From assembly GCA_029237695.1 (NCBI GenBank), contig CM055266.1, positions 12,541,805-12,605,804 on the forward strand: DNA of 64,000 nt, read 5' to 3'. This DNA is from Conchocele bisecta. Its lineage: Eukaryota > Mollusca > Bivalvia > Lucinida > Thyasiridae. Shown here one piece after another: positions 46,360 to 57,675 of the stretch. The position numbers and the translations under genes are program-made. How positions within the stretch are numbered: the first letter of the stretch is position 1; every line of letters begins with the position of its first letter. A model generated the notes under the pieces. That model was given only the letters and a program-made list of their open reading frames with translations, had not been told where the DNA came from and searched no databases.

Positions 46360-47689
46360 TCACTGACTCTGATATCTGAGTGGAGTTTTTATTGCCCTTC
46401 CATATCTGGTTTTGTAAGGTGAATTTGGAGATGGAACTACACGAGTTGATGGTGCTGGTATCTCCAGATCAGACTGCGTAGAGTCTTCATTATTCCGGTT
46501 GTGTCCGGCGTTGTTCGGTACCTGTCCGGATGGATCCTGATCATCGGATTCGGACAGTGCAGCTGGAAATGCAGCTCTGGTGGCTCTCAGGTGTTTGCGA
46601 TTTCGGCGGTATTTCTGTCCCGCTGGTGTTTCCACAACATACGAGCGAGGCGAGTTGTGATTGCTGATCACTTTGCTGGTTTCCACTGGCTTTTACCATT
46701 GTTTCTCATGACAACATTATCTCCTGTTTGTAGTGGTTGTAACTCTGGACCACTGTGCTTGTCAAACTGTAGCTTTTGCGTTTGTTGTCGACATTGCATG
46801 CGGCTTTTAACGTCTGCTAACACATGCGGTTGAAGCAATGGCGCTGCTGTCGGCAATTTTGTTCTGAGTCTGCGTCCGAGAAACATTTGTGTCTGGTGAT
46901 AGTCCTATGCCATCAATAGCTGTGTTTCTGTAATTTAACATTGCCATGTACGGATCTTTGGATTTTCTCAGTAACGACTTCACAGTTTGCACTGCACGCT
47001 CAGCTAATCCATTTGATTGGGCGTAATGTGGAGATGAGGTTACGAGTTTGAACCCATAGTCCTTCGCAAAGTCACGAAATTCTCGACTGACAAAGTGGTG
47101 GCATTGTCACAGTAAAGTTCATCGCAAATACCATACTTTGAAAATTGACTTTTCAGGTAGTGAATGGTATTTCCACTTGATAAATTGTCGAGTTTGGAAA
47201 TTTCGATCCACTTTGAATATCGATCCACCGTGTGTAGTTTTTGTAATCGAACACATCGGCTGATACCTGTGCCCATGGTCTGTCTGGTAAGTCCATGTTG
47301 ATTAATGGTTCCTTTGCGTTACTGTTCTGGTTTTGTGCACAAGTGCTGCATTGTGACACTTTGTTTTCAATGTCTGAAGACATTCCTAACCAGAAGAGTG
47401 TGTCTCTCGCGCGAGCTTTGCACTTAACTATTCCTAAGTGAGACTCATGAATAGTGTTCAACATTTCAACGCGTAGTGTTTTCGGCACTATCAGTTTCTG
47501 GCTTTTGAACAGTAGTCCATCAATGCACGATATTTCATCGCGAAAGTTCCAGTATGGACGTAATTCTGCCTGTATTTCGTTTTTCGTCTCAGACCATCCA
47601 TGTAGTACAGTGTGTTGCAACAACTGTAGCTCTGGATCTGCAGCAGTTTCTTGCTGGAATTTCACATACTGTTCCTGTGGAATCGGCAA
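46360..47689 (-). pseudogene. Integrase region of the Gypsy element
   Basis: It covers 47689-47153 (N-terminal zinc-binding type HESH and CSTC words, preceded by a linker), 47276-47040 (catalytic core start DRYSKWIEI and a CDNATT word where SDNG is usual), 46992-46807 ([13 protein letters not shown]), 46886-46668 (GRRLRTKLP and GDNVVMR) and 46686-46360 (C-terminal tail, TRYGRAIKTPLRY). The product would join the cDNA to host DNA. At least four frame changes separate these parts and the catalytic core is incomplete in any one frame, so this copy cannot encode a working enzyme as given. Confidence 0.85.
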
Positions 47690-47714
47690 GTATGACAGGA
47701 TGTTGACGTTAATG

Positions 47715-48116
47715 TCAGATATCTAGGTCTTCACGCGTTTCATTCAGGCACGCGCGGCTTAGCGTATCAGCTAATGTCATTAACTTTCCTGGTTTGTACA
47801 CGACCTTAATGTCATACTTCTGTAAGTCTAGTAGCATTCTTTGCAATCTTGGTGGAGCCTGATGTAACGGCTTTGTAAATATCGCGTGTAGCGGTTTATG
47901 ATCCGTTTCGCAGACCACTTCACGTCCGTAGAGATACTCGTGAAACTTGGTACATCCATATTTGATTGCCAATGTCTCGAGTTCTATCACTGCGTAATTC
48001 TGCTGTGATGTTGTAAGTGCTCTTGAAGCATATGCCACGGGTTGATCTTCTTGCAGGATAACTGCACCGAGGCCCTTACGACTAGCATCTACGGATAGTG
48101 TCACAGGTTTGGACAT
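47715..48116 (-). pseudogene. RNase H domain of the Gypsy element
   Basis: One open frame of 133 codons with SVDASRKGLGAVILQ (first acidic residue), YAVIELETLAI (second), ETDHKPL (third) and LADTLSRA (fourth). All four expected acidic positions are visible, so the domain itself is intact. It is out of frame with its neighbours. It would degrade the RNA of the RNA-DNA hybrid. Confidence 0.85.
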
Positions 48117-48157
48117 GTCGAAGTACTTCAGTACAGGACAACTTGTTACTTTGTCTT

Positions 48158-49125
48158 TCAGCTCCTTGAATGCGTTTTCATGTTCGTGTTCCCAAGTCCA
48201 TTGGGACTCTTTCTCAAGTAATTGTCTGAGAGGCGCGTTGATCTCAGCATGTTTGGAATGAATTTTCCCAAGTACTGTACAAAACCCAAGAAGGATCTCA
48301 GTTCCTTGACATCGGTGGGTCGCGGCATCTCTTGTACAGCTCGAACTTTCTCTGGGTCAGGTTTGACACCTTGACCTGTCAGAACATGACCAACGTAGTT
48401 AACACTACTTTTTCTGAATTCGCATTTATCTGCATTCAATTTCAGATTGTACTTACGAATTCTGTCCATGACGTTTTTCAGTCTCGCATCATGCTCCTGA
48501 ACGTCTCTTCCCCAAACTAGTATGTCATCGACGATCGCTTCACATCCATCAATGTCCTGTATCATGGTGGATATTGTTTTCTGGTATACCTCAGAAGCGG
48601 ACTTAATTCCGAACGGTAGCCTGGTGAAACTGTATCTGCCAAATGGCGAATTAAATGTGCAGAGTTTCTGACTGTCCTCTGATAATTGAATCTGCCAATA
48701 CCCATTTGAAGCGTCCATTTTGCTAAACACTTTTGCCTCTGGGATGTCCGATATGATGTCCTCGATAGTTTTCATAGGATAATGTTTCACGCAATATTGC
48801 CTTATTCAGTTCACGTGGATCTAAGCAAATTCTGACCTTGTTATTTGGTTTGATGACTGTCACCATTGAATTCACCCAGTCTGTTGGTTCTGATTGTTTC
48901 TTAATTACGCCTGATTGTTCCATTTTCTTAAGTTGTTTCTTACCTTTTCTTTCAAAGCTAATGGCAATTTCCGAGGCGCATGAATCATGGTTTGACTGAT
49001 TCATCAATTTGGATTTTGTACGTTCCAGGGAGACAACCCAAACCATCAAACACATCTTTGTATGAGTTCATAATGTCACTTGGTACTTTGGTACTTTGAT
49101 TTTCAGTGACACGGTCAACTTGATC
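48158..49125 (-). pseudogene. Reverse transcriptase domain of the Gypsy element
   Basis: Two main frames: 49055-48723 (GVIKKQSEPTDWVNSMV, then RICLDPRELNKAI) and 48790-48158 (KVFSKMDASNGYWQI, LPFGIKSASEVYQ, catalytic IVDDILVWG, then GHVLTGQGV and LRSFLGFVQYL). The second part holds the palm and connection. A frame change near 48790 and others near 49000 and 48220 break the enzyme. Confidence 0.9.
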
Positions 49126-50273
49126 AACACGTTTGATTAAACCAATGTCTTGGCTCGCTTTCGCACCCAAAAACTGTTGGCGCTTTCACATTGACGACAT
49201 GAAAGTCAATATCAAAAGTATTACCTTTGATAACGCAAGGCAATTTGACAGTCCCAAGAGATTTCAGTTTATGGCCACTGTATGACGTAAGCAGAGAATA
49301 TTTGATTTCTTCAATGCCGTTTTCACGCCTGTTTTTCTGAAATGCATCCATTGACATCACGTTACATTTTGCACCAGTGTCGATTTGCATTAGCATTGGC
49401 TTCTTGTAAACAGTTGTTTCTACCGTCCAATCGTCTGATATTTTGTTTACTGACCATTCTGTCAGCATCCCAACGTAATTACTGTCACTGCAATTACTGT
49501 CACTGTCGTCAAGGGTGTGTACTTTACTCTTACCCTTGTGGGGGCGATGTCGTTGTTTCTGCGAACGACATTCACTCGCAAAATGATTCCATTTCTTGCA
49601 TTTGTTGCATTGCTGTCCAGCCGCTGGACACGGTCTGCCTTCATGCTGATATCCGCAATTTCGTTTGTTCGATTTGTAGCTGTTATCCTGCTTTTTCTGA
49701 GGATATTTTCTCTGTTGCACCGGTTTACCTGTTGATTTCCGCACCGCGTGTACATTTGGATCTTCACCCTTCATGACACTACATTGTGCCTGTGAGAGTT
49801 CGTACGTTCTGGCAATGTCCAATGACTGTGCAAATGTTAATGTCGATCCGACGTTAATCAACTTTTCCCTCACTTTGGAATTGCGTACACCGAACACGAT
49901 TTTGTCTCTCACCATTTCATCTGCATCGTATAGTTGCAGTCTTTGACGAGTATTTGAAGTTGTGTGACATACTGTTCAAAGGTTTCTTCACTCTGCTGAG
50001 TACGACTTTGAAACTTGTATCGGTTGTAGATCACGTTCGATCTCGGTTTCACATAGCCTTCAATCCATCATAGTATTTCTGCAGGGTTTTCACGTCATCA
50101 CCGGTTAAATTCCATGTAGAGAAGATGCTTCGGCCTTTGTCACCTACCCATAACATCAAATATGAGCATTTTTCAGCTTCAGATTTGTCTTTCAATGGTC
50201 CTGTGAATATAAACTGCACATGCTGGTTGAAATTTTTCCAACTGAATTCCAAGTCTTCAGCGTCCCAGTTCAT
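49124..50273 (-). pseudogene. Gag and protease of the Gypsy element
   Basis: Gag starts at 50273 (MNWDAEDLEFSWKNF). Frame changes near 50055 and 49930 separate its N-terminus, a middle part and the C-terminal frame 49915-49124. That frame has a C-x5-C..CNKC..H-x4-C nucleocapsid-like zinc knuckle and, downstream, the aspartic protease active site LMQIDTGAKCNV. A further frame change near 49165 separates protease from reverse transcriptase. Confidence 0.85.
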
Positions 50274-50386
50274 ATATGGTACTGAACCACTTAAAATTTT
50301 CCATTTCGAGAATTAAAGCACACTTTTTGAAAGTCACTTAAATTCTTGAGCGTTGGTAATTGAATCCGTCAAAGTATTATGACATA

Positions 50387-50399
50387 ACTTCTGACACCA
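50387..50399 (-). promoter_or_regulatory. Primer binding site, tRNA-Leu type
   Basis: Directly inside the 5' LTR the minus strand reads TGGTGTCAGAAGT, complementary to the 3' end ACTTCTGACACCA of a leucine tRNA. The tRNA identity rests on my memory of animal tRNA-Leu ends. Confidence 0.75.
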
Positions 50400-50627
50400 T
50401 GTTACGTTTTGAATGTATGGGTATGAATAAAACACAACACGACTATTCTTGATTATAGTTTTATATACTAAGCATCTAAAGCACGGATATGTAATTCAGT
50501 GTAAGGCCGGAATAGGTGTCCCTGTAGCTGCTATTTGTAGAGGTTTACATACAGTGTATTCCAGCAGCCTAGAAGTGTATACTGGCTTATAGGTAGACAG
50601 TGTATGTATGTTAGTAAATACATAACA
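50400..50627 (-). repeat. 5' LTR (228 bp)
   Basis: Nearly identical to 45485-45709. On the minus strand it should hold the promoter. Confidence 0.93.
50459..50467 (-). promoter_or_regulatory. TATA box in the 5' LTR
   Basis: Minus-strand TATATAAAA, roughly 160 bases into the LTR; the identical word is present in the other LTR at 45543-45551. Confidence 0.5.
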
Positions 50628-50632
50628 CTCAG

Positions 50633-51049
50633 TATGTGAAAGTTGAGTCGTTTGTTCCAGAAGACCATCCGTGAACGACAGCATGAGAAAGTATCAACGA
50701 GTTCAAGATGCAATTCTTGAAAGTGGCGAGCAGAGGTGCTGGTCGCTCTCGGATCCGTTCATGCATATTTAATTCGGAATTATTTCAGAACGTTCTAGGA
50801 TTGATTCCTTTGGGTAGAACACATGGTTGTCGAAATGAACATAATGCGTTTATCTTTAGTGGTTGCCAAGTTATCACAACTATTAAATGCACTATATGCA
50901 CCTCATTATATATGGCGCCATATTGTATTTCAGGCTGATTCAATTGTTTTATCAGCCTGCAACTGTGTTAGATCGATTCATTGTGGTAGAAAACATTGAT
51001 GTACATAAACATATAACGTTTATATTTTAGAAGTTGCATATTTATTGTG
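50633..51049. other. No gene; eroded repeat
   Basis: Short frames only. ATATGGCGCCATATTG near 50910 resembles the motif of the adjoining repeat. Confidence 0.4.
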
Positions 51050-51510
51050 ACGTTAACAGTTACCTCATTATGCATGGCGGCCATCTTGGATTTCATCAGA
51101 TTGAAATGGCTGTATGAGCCTGGGACTGTGTTAGAATGATTCATTTGGGTCTGAAACATGGGCCTAGAGACCAAAGTTAAGTCTATAAAATGATCTATAT
51201 GCAAATGCAGCTGAGTTATGACGATTTTACCATTTACCTCATTATAAATGGCGGCCATCTTGAATTTCAGGAGGTTCGAATTAATGTATGTGCTTGGGAT
51301 TGTGTTAGATAGATTCTTTGGGGTCGAAAACATGGGTATAGGCACCAAAATTAAGTCTCTATGTGGCTTATTAAGGAATATAGGCTTACTTTGGTGATTT
51401 GACCTAATTAATATGCTAATTAGGTCAATTATGAAAAATGTTAAACATATGAAACTTAGCATCCGGCAGTTTCTGAGTCCTTAGGACCTATATATTACAT
51501 TTCAAGCATC
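51050..51510. repeat. Arm of the 10-kb-spaced inverted repeat (right), with motif units
   Basis: GGCGGCCATCTTGGATTTCA (51076) and GGCGGCCATCTTGAATTTCA (51250) head two related units of about 170 bp. The second unit and beyond are the inverse of 40991-41300. At 51484-51500 it shows the uninterrupted site TAGGACCTATATATTACA. Confidence 0.8.
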
Positions 51511-52247
51511 TCAAGCATAAAACCTATAGTACTCAACATTTCCCGGTTCACTATAGAACATATAGGGGTGGCTAGTATAGACTATAACTGAACAGTGTTT
51601 TTGAAGAAATACTGTGATTTAGAAACCAGATACAATTTTCATTCATACAACATTTTGAAGAAATACTGTGATTTGGAAACCAGATACAAGTTCCATTCAT
51701 ACAACACTACAAACTACCCTCTGAAGTGGGTGCACCGATACAGGCGGGATATAGAACTTTAAAACACGAAGATCACAATGGCCGACATCTAGAAGGTACG
51801 TTTCTTACACCGACTTTGTTTTTAATATTTTGTTGTTGTTACTATGCACATTATTTGCATGGTGTTACAGGTTTCATTTGTATTCATAATGTTTGCTGAT
51901 ATCAATCTATACTATACTCCGCTCCAAAGAGGAATATAATAAAAAGAAATTAGATCTACATTTTGCATGTACTTCGCTTTAGTATTCCTCAATAATACTT
52001 CCTGGTTTTAAATATATGTAGTCACTGTTCTCATAAATTCATATTCTGTGTTATATTCTGATTAATTCCTGAAAAATTATGTATGCATCAACATAAAGCT
52101 CAAACACTTTACTATGAGTGCACATAAGGAAATTATTCACCAAAATTGTTGTTTATGCATGTCCCTAGAAATAATCCACCCAAGTTACCTAATTGACCTT
52201 GAATTTCTCATTAGGTTCGTGCCCTGCAACTTTTTGCACATTTCAGG
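51511..52247. other. Repeat fragments, no gene
   Basis: A partial local duplication: TTTTGAAGAAATACTGTGAT occurs at 51600 and 51654. The segment to 51745 matches 36005-36110. Bases 51746-52247 show nothing recognisable. Confidence 0.5.
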
Positions 52248-52651
52248 GGTGCACGATTCACCCAAATCCTCCCCAAATCCTCATTTTCCCCCCAAATCCT
52301 CATGTAATGAATAAGTTATTCAATTAAGGGTCACTGGAATTACCGGAAACCTCTTATTTACCGAAAACCACCGAAATACCGGAAACCCCTGTAAATCACT
52401 ATATAATGTCATAAATAAGTGTTTGTCGTGTCATAAATGGTTTGTTTACTATATTATGAGATATATATGCACTAATTACAAACTATTTGTTTGAAATAAA
52501 ATGAGTTAGGATCCTCTTGTTTGGTGTTTAATTCCAAATTCAGATCGACTGTGAAATGTACCGGAAAACACTCGCAGTTAAGAATGGACAGTACTAATAG
52601 TCTGTTCCTCACAAATAATAGATAATAATAGTATCTTAGGCATGGTATAAT

Positions 52652-52690
52652 AATTATTATAATTATTATAATTATTATAATTACTATAAT
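52652..52690. repeat. (ATT)n microsatellite
   Basis: About ten ATT/AAT-type units forming a self-complementary run; the poly-isoleucine frame over it is not a gene. Confidence 0.85.
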
Positions 52691-52735
52691 ATTGTGTTTC
52701 AAATATGATTCCAGATTCCAGATTAGCGTGATATA

Positions 52736-52830
52736 TATTACCGGAAAACACATTCGTGGACTCGATTTACCGGAAAACACCTTCGCTGACTCGATGTCCG
52801 TGATTTACCGGAAAACACATGTGTGTGTAC
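52736..52830. repeat. Minisatellite, TTACCGGAAAACAC units
   Basis: Three copies of TTACCGGAAAACAC spaced about 30-40 bp, each followed by GACTCGAT-like words. It lies in the B-B' loop and shares TTACCGGAAA with arm B. Confidence 0.7.
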
Positions 52831-53542
52831 AGTATATGTATGCAAGGCGTCGTAATCGGCCTGTCATATTATAATGATTAAATAATTTGTTTCAAATATG
52901 ATAAAGATATGTTGACTTTTGATGACAAATAAAAAAAAAAAATATGACTTACCTGTTTCGGAGTCTTCAACTTATTTCGGTTACAGGTTGGTATGATTTA
53001 TCCCAGCAATTCTTCCATTCCAGTGTCACTGTCGCCGTCATCCATATTTATATCGACATAATAATGTTGGGTATCTTACTGACACTAACGGAATGTAACG
53101 AAAGAGACGGGACGAAGTATATGATTGCACATGTAATATAGAAATTATTTACATACTGATCTTAGGCATTAGGGCCGCATGGATGGCATATAGAATGAAA
53201 ATATGGAATATGGATGATGATAAATAATTATTTCTGACTTACGGTTATAGAGATATTAGGTATTTGAAAATTTTAACGCATATTTAACGAAAATTAACGG
53301 ACAACCTGACGTCATTGTGATCAATATGTCGTTGTAGTATTTGCATACTGTATAGCATTTTATAATATATGCAAATGCAATACCACCTCATAAGAGGCTT
53401 CCAGATAATGGATTCGCGGCGTTTGCATTGCAGCTATGTTAAAATTGCATACAATAGATAGATGGCATACAAACATAGATGTTTACAGTAAATGTGTTTC
53501 ACTGTTATGTGATTGAAAATGTGTTATGAGGTGCTCTGATTT

Positions 53543-53625
53543 ACAGTGGAACATCTACAAACCGGACACCCTGGGGACACCCTGGGGACCTCCCAGGGTG
53601 TCTGGTTTGGAGAGGTTCCACTGTT
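53543..53625. repeat. Family I palindrome, copy 3
   Basis: ACAGTGGAACATCTACAAAC to its complement GAGGTTCCACTGT. A GGGGACACCCT step is duplicated in the centre. It sits just outside arm B'. Confidence 0.75.
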
Positions 53626-55153
53626 AATATAGAAATTCTTTGCAATTCTTTGGAATTAAACACCAAACAAGAGGATCCTAGCTCATTTTATTTCACACAA
53701 ATAGTTTGTAATTAGTGCATATATATCTCATAATATAGTAAACAAACCATTTATCACACAACAAACACTTATTTATGTTATTATATAGTGAATTACAGGG
53801 GTTTCCGGTATTTCGGTGGTTTTCGGTAAATAAGAGGTTTCCGGTAATTCCAGTTACCGTCCAATTAATATGTCTCGAAACCTTTTAATATCGTTCTTAA
53901 GAAGTTATTGAACCCGATTTGAATACATTTTTATGGTAAAAAGAGTCTTATTTCGATGTTTTAATTAAACTTCTAGCATTCTAGCAGCCAAGGGAGATCA
54001 TCCAAAATAAATTTCCGCAAATTGGGTGTGAAATATTTTCAGTTGGCCAACATGCATTTACTACTAATTAATGTCTTATTGTTACAAACAACAACTTATT
54101 GGATGTTATAGATTATAGTTTTACTTATATATATGTGTTTTAATTATGTTCAACCGGTATGTGTTTTATTTAATGATTGAATTTTATCATTATTATTATA
54201 GAATAAACGGGACCAAAATGTTTCAAATGTACATCTGCAGATTTTGATATTTTTTTGTCATTTCTCGTCCAAAGTGTATGCTGTGATCACCATTTCAAGT
54301 GTCTCGTTGAGACGGTTCTGATCAGTTGAACGGTCATTGGAGGAGAAATACATGTAGGGAGATCATTTGTATAATTTACTATCAAAACTGACAAAGCCGG
54401 ACGGACAGTCACAAACAATAACCACTTTATTACGACCTTAGATGTTGATATATAATATGCCGTTAAACAAACAAACATGTATATGGGGACATATATACAA
54501 GAAAGACAATTCTGAAAATTAAGACCATTTATATTGGCCACCCATGACATTTTCTGGCGAGCTTCGTTTTAATATCACGTTCTTAGCCAAACTCCTTGCA
54601 TCAGCTAGGTACCTGAAAATAGTATTATCCAATGATTAGTAACAATTTAAGCTGGTATTTACATCACAAAGTGAGTAATTAAGAGGATTTGGGGCTGATT
54701 TGGGGATGATTTGCTGCATATCGGGCCCGTACTGCATAGACACTTGACATTTACGGACGTGGTCATATTTTCAAGCTATATGTGCTGAATTTTATTGATT
54801 GATTGAGATAAAAAAAACAACAGATGAATAAACATTTGGAATGGTAAATAACTTGCATGTTTCAATTGACCAAAATGGGTCAAACAACATTTATCTCCCT
54901 TGCATTTATCTCATAATTTATTTTGGATGATCTCCCTTGGCTGCTAGAATGCCTAAGTTAAATTTAACACATCGAAATAAGACTCTTTTTACCATAAAAA
55001 CGTATTCAAATCAGGTTCAATAACTTCTTAAGAGTTAAGAACGATATTAAAAGGTGTTGAGACATATTAATTGGATAACTTATTCATTACATGAGGATTT
55101 GGGGAGGATTTGGGGGAAAATGAGGATTTGGGGAAGATTTGGGTGAATTGTGC

Positions 55154-55575
55154 GCCCGCATTTGAGTGACATTCCTTGATCACACATTCCTTGATCACTC
55201 ATACAATAAAGAAGTGTTGCTACCTAGATGAATCAAATTTAAATATGATGAAGTCCAGATTCACCTAGAAATCAACATGTATCACATTTTATGCATCATT
55301 TGCGAACAGACCCTCTTCAGATTAAGGAACTATGTAGAAAAATCACAAAATAGCCGGTAAATCCAATATGACACGGAAATATTATCACAAACTCACCTAA
55401 TAAAGTGTTTATTAGCAAAATTCCAAGATCACTCCCACACGAAGCAGACCGTAAACAGATCATCTTCAATATGGCGAGAGATCCATGTCACGTGACATAT
55501 ATTTATTATTATTGAGTCCAAATCTTGAGGCTCAAGACGGCTGTCTTAATGTGATATGGATTGTTTTTGTATAGC
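55154..55575. other. No recognised feature
   Basis: No frames of note. Confidence 0.4.
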
Positions 55576-55979
55576 AGGGCTCCAGATAAGCTGCGTATTT
55601 GCGTAAATACCCAATTAAAATTGCCAAAAACCCAATTGAAATCAGAAGTAGCGAGTATCTAAAAGCAATAACAAATTTGTGGTACCTTTATTAAGCTGCA
55701 GAAAACAATAAACACCACAGATATATCATATTTTTCTTATTTTCCATGAAAACACATCTTGGTATTTCATTAGAATTGTCTCCAAGGAGACAATTCTAAT
55801 GAAATTCCAAGACATGTTTTCAATTCAAAGCAAACTATTCAATAATTGCTGTCTGTTGATGTGTAAACAGTAGTGTGATTTTATTTGATCAAATTAAAAT
55901 ATTGAAATACGCAATTGCTTCAGATACATGTATGATGGAGTGAAAATACTCAATTACTAATTCCTTATCTGGAGCCCTG
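55576..55979. repeat. Family K-like palindromic element, long form
   Basis: AGGGCTCCAGATAAG and its complement CTTATCTGGAGCCCT at the ends. Centre arms TTTCATTAGAATTGTCTCCA meet at CCAAGG. Structure and ends parallel 15875-16080. Confidence 0.75.
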
Positions 55980-56874
55980 GTATAGAGATCGCATCTTCAT
56001 ATCTTGGGCATATTGACCTTGTATTTATGTATGTAATCAAGATGTGTGCAGGTGTACATTTTTTGGGTATGTGGAGAGCAAAATTGTGTGTTTTCGCCCC
56101 GTCTCGGGTATTGTATTCATCATAACTGTCTTATTATTTCACCGATTTTGATCAAATAATATTAAGCGCACAAAATGTGCAAAAGTGGTGTTTAGTAGTA
56201 TCGATTTCTGGCAATTTACCGATCTTTCCAGCCAGTTTACCAAACACTTCGACAAAGTTTGAAAATAACTTGCAATTGACTTTTGTACGCATTCAGTTTA
56301 TCGTAAATGTACGTGGTCTCCGATCTCATCTGTGAAGGTGATGAAATAGAGAAGTAAAAAGGAATAGTAGATTTATATCATATTTATGAACCCAATTGCG
56401 CCTATCAGTTGCCTGAACCAAACTATAATACTGAACAACAACTAGCGTTGCCTTTACTAGTCTTTGTACAATCAATTGGCCCTAATTTTATTTCAATTAA
56501 TTCATCAGCTGGTGTCTAGAATGGAAATGTATATTTGTATATAATGTCATTTCACAATCTTATGTTTGGTAAATTATTCTTTCTGGTACAGAAAGCACGG
56601 AAATGGCAAAAATGAGTGCCCTTTTTGCTACAGGCTGTGTTTGTATATATCAATATTAACACAAACTCCTGGAATTTGATAAACTAAACTATATAGACGC
56701 CAGTTGAATGTAAAAAAAGAAAACAAAATGACCAAACCGGGTATGAAATGTTATGGTTACGAATTGACCAGGTACCTGTAAAACAACATTATAAATCTAT
56801 TATTCTAGTTTACATTACATTACATTTTCATAACATTACAATATAGAAATATAAGTTGTACTTGTTTTGTTCTT
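55980..56874. other. No recognised feature
   Basis: AT-rich, short frames only. Confidence 0.4.
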
Positions 56875-57290
56875 TTTTTATGCCACCGGGTTTCGAAGAA
56901 ACGGGTGGCATATAGTGTTTGGACCGTCCGTCTGTCCATCCGTCCGTCCCTCTGTCTGTCCGTGCTGACGGTACTATACCGGTACTTATGTGGCTAGCCC
57001 CACAGGGTTATGGACTTAGTAAAGGATAGGGTTGGTTACAATTAGCCACCTAAAAATCCTTTTATGTGGCTAAAAATCCTATTATGTGGCTAATTATTTT
57101 AACATGGTGATTGTTGAATAAGCCACATAAGTATAGTACCGTAAGAACGTCCGTCCGTCCGTCCGTCCGTCCGTCACACTTTTCTTTAAACCACTTTGTA
57201 ACAGTTTCTCAAATTTCGGTTAACCACTTTGTCACAGTTTCTCAAATATGCTGCAGGTGGCATCCACGTTCGACAGACGCATTTCTTGTT
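56875..57290 (+). repeat. Family F hairpin/CCGT element, copy 3
   Basis: Hairpin 56880-56911, a CCGT run, then an internal inverted pair: GTACTATACCGGTACTTATG near 56968 against CATAAGTATAGTACCG near 57126. A second CCGT run follows, with a duplicated CAGTTTCTCAAAT and the CAGACGCATTTCTTGTT end. Longer than the 192-bp copy at 32131. Confidence 0.8.
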
Positions 57291-57675
57291 TATTTTCAAT
57301 TTCATTACGACCTACCGAGGCCTCGATCTGTATTTTATAGAATTTTAACGATTCGGACGCTAGCAAGTTCGAACCAAACCTTTTCGGGACAACCTTGCTA
57401 ATTTTGACTATGCGTAATCAACACATACGTGGAAGTTCTTTATCACATATGATATCTGAACCTTTCACATGCCCACTGTTAATATATCATTAAGTTTAAA
57501 CTTGGGACAAAACAATCAAACATAAATAATGAATCTGTTACTGTGCGAAACGCTCTCGAAATTAAATATAGATCACCAGGAATGAAACTATACCAACACC
57601 GGGCAATGAAAGAACTGGCGATCCAAAGTACACGTGTCGATTTGTTCATGAAATTGAAATTGCTGCGTATAACCA
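57291..57675. other. No recognised feature
   Basis: Minus-strand and plus-strand frames of 65-88 codons overlap here without motifs. Confidence 0.35.

Larger units (their letters stand above)
45485..50627 (-). mobile_element. Ty3/Gypsy LTR retrotransposon, full-length, frames broken
   Basis: 5143 bp, bounded by TG..CA LTRs and flanked by a 5-bp direct duplication CTCAG (45480-45484, 50628-50632). On the minus strand the order is LTR, primer site, gag, protease, reverse transcriptase, RNase H, integrase, polypurine tract, LTR, which is the Ty3/Gypsy order. About ten frame changes interrupt gag-pol, while the LTRs differ only by three 1-nt indels and about one substitution. Confidence 0.93.
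52248..55153. mobile_element. Triple foldback structure (A B .. B' C .. C' A')
   Basis: A (52248-52322, CCAAATCCTCCCCAAATCC) is inverted at 55074-55153. B (52323-52540, TTACCGGAAACCTCTTATTT) is inverted at 53651-53861. C (53862-54014, AGGGAGATCATCCAAAATAA) is inverted at 54914-55073. A and B are contiguous, B' and C are contiguous, and C' and A' are contiguous. The spaces hold an AT microsatellite, a TTACCGGAAAACAC minisatellite and no credible gene. Confidence 0.8.

Noticed and set aside
49342..49776. 144-codon plus-strand frame
   Set aside because: Antisense to the Gypsy gag-protease frame with its zinc knuckle and DTGA site.
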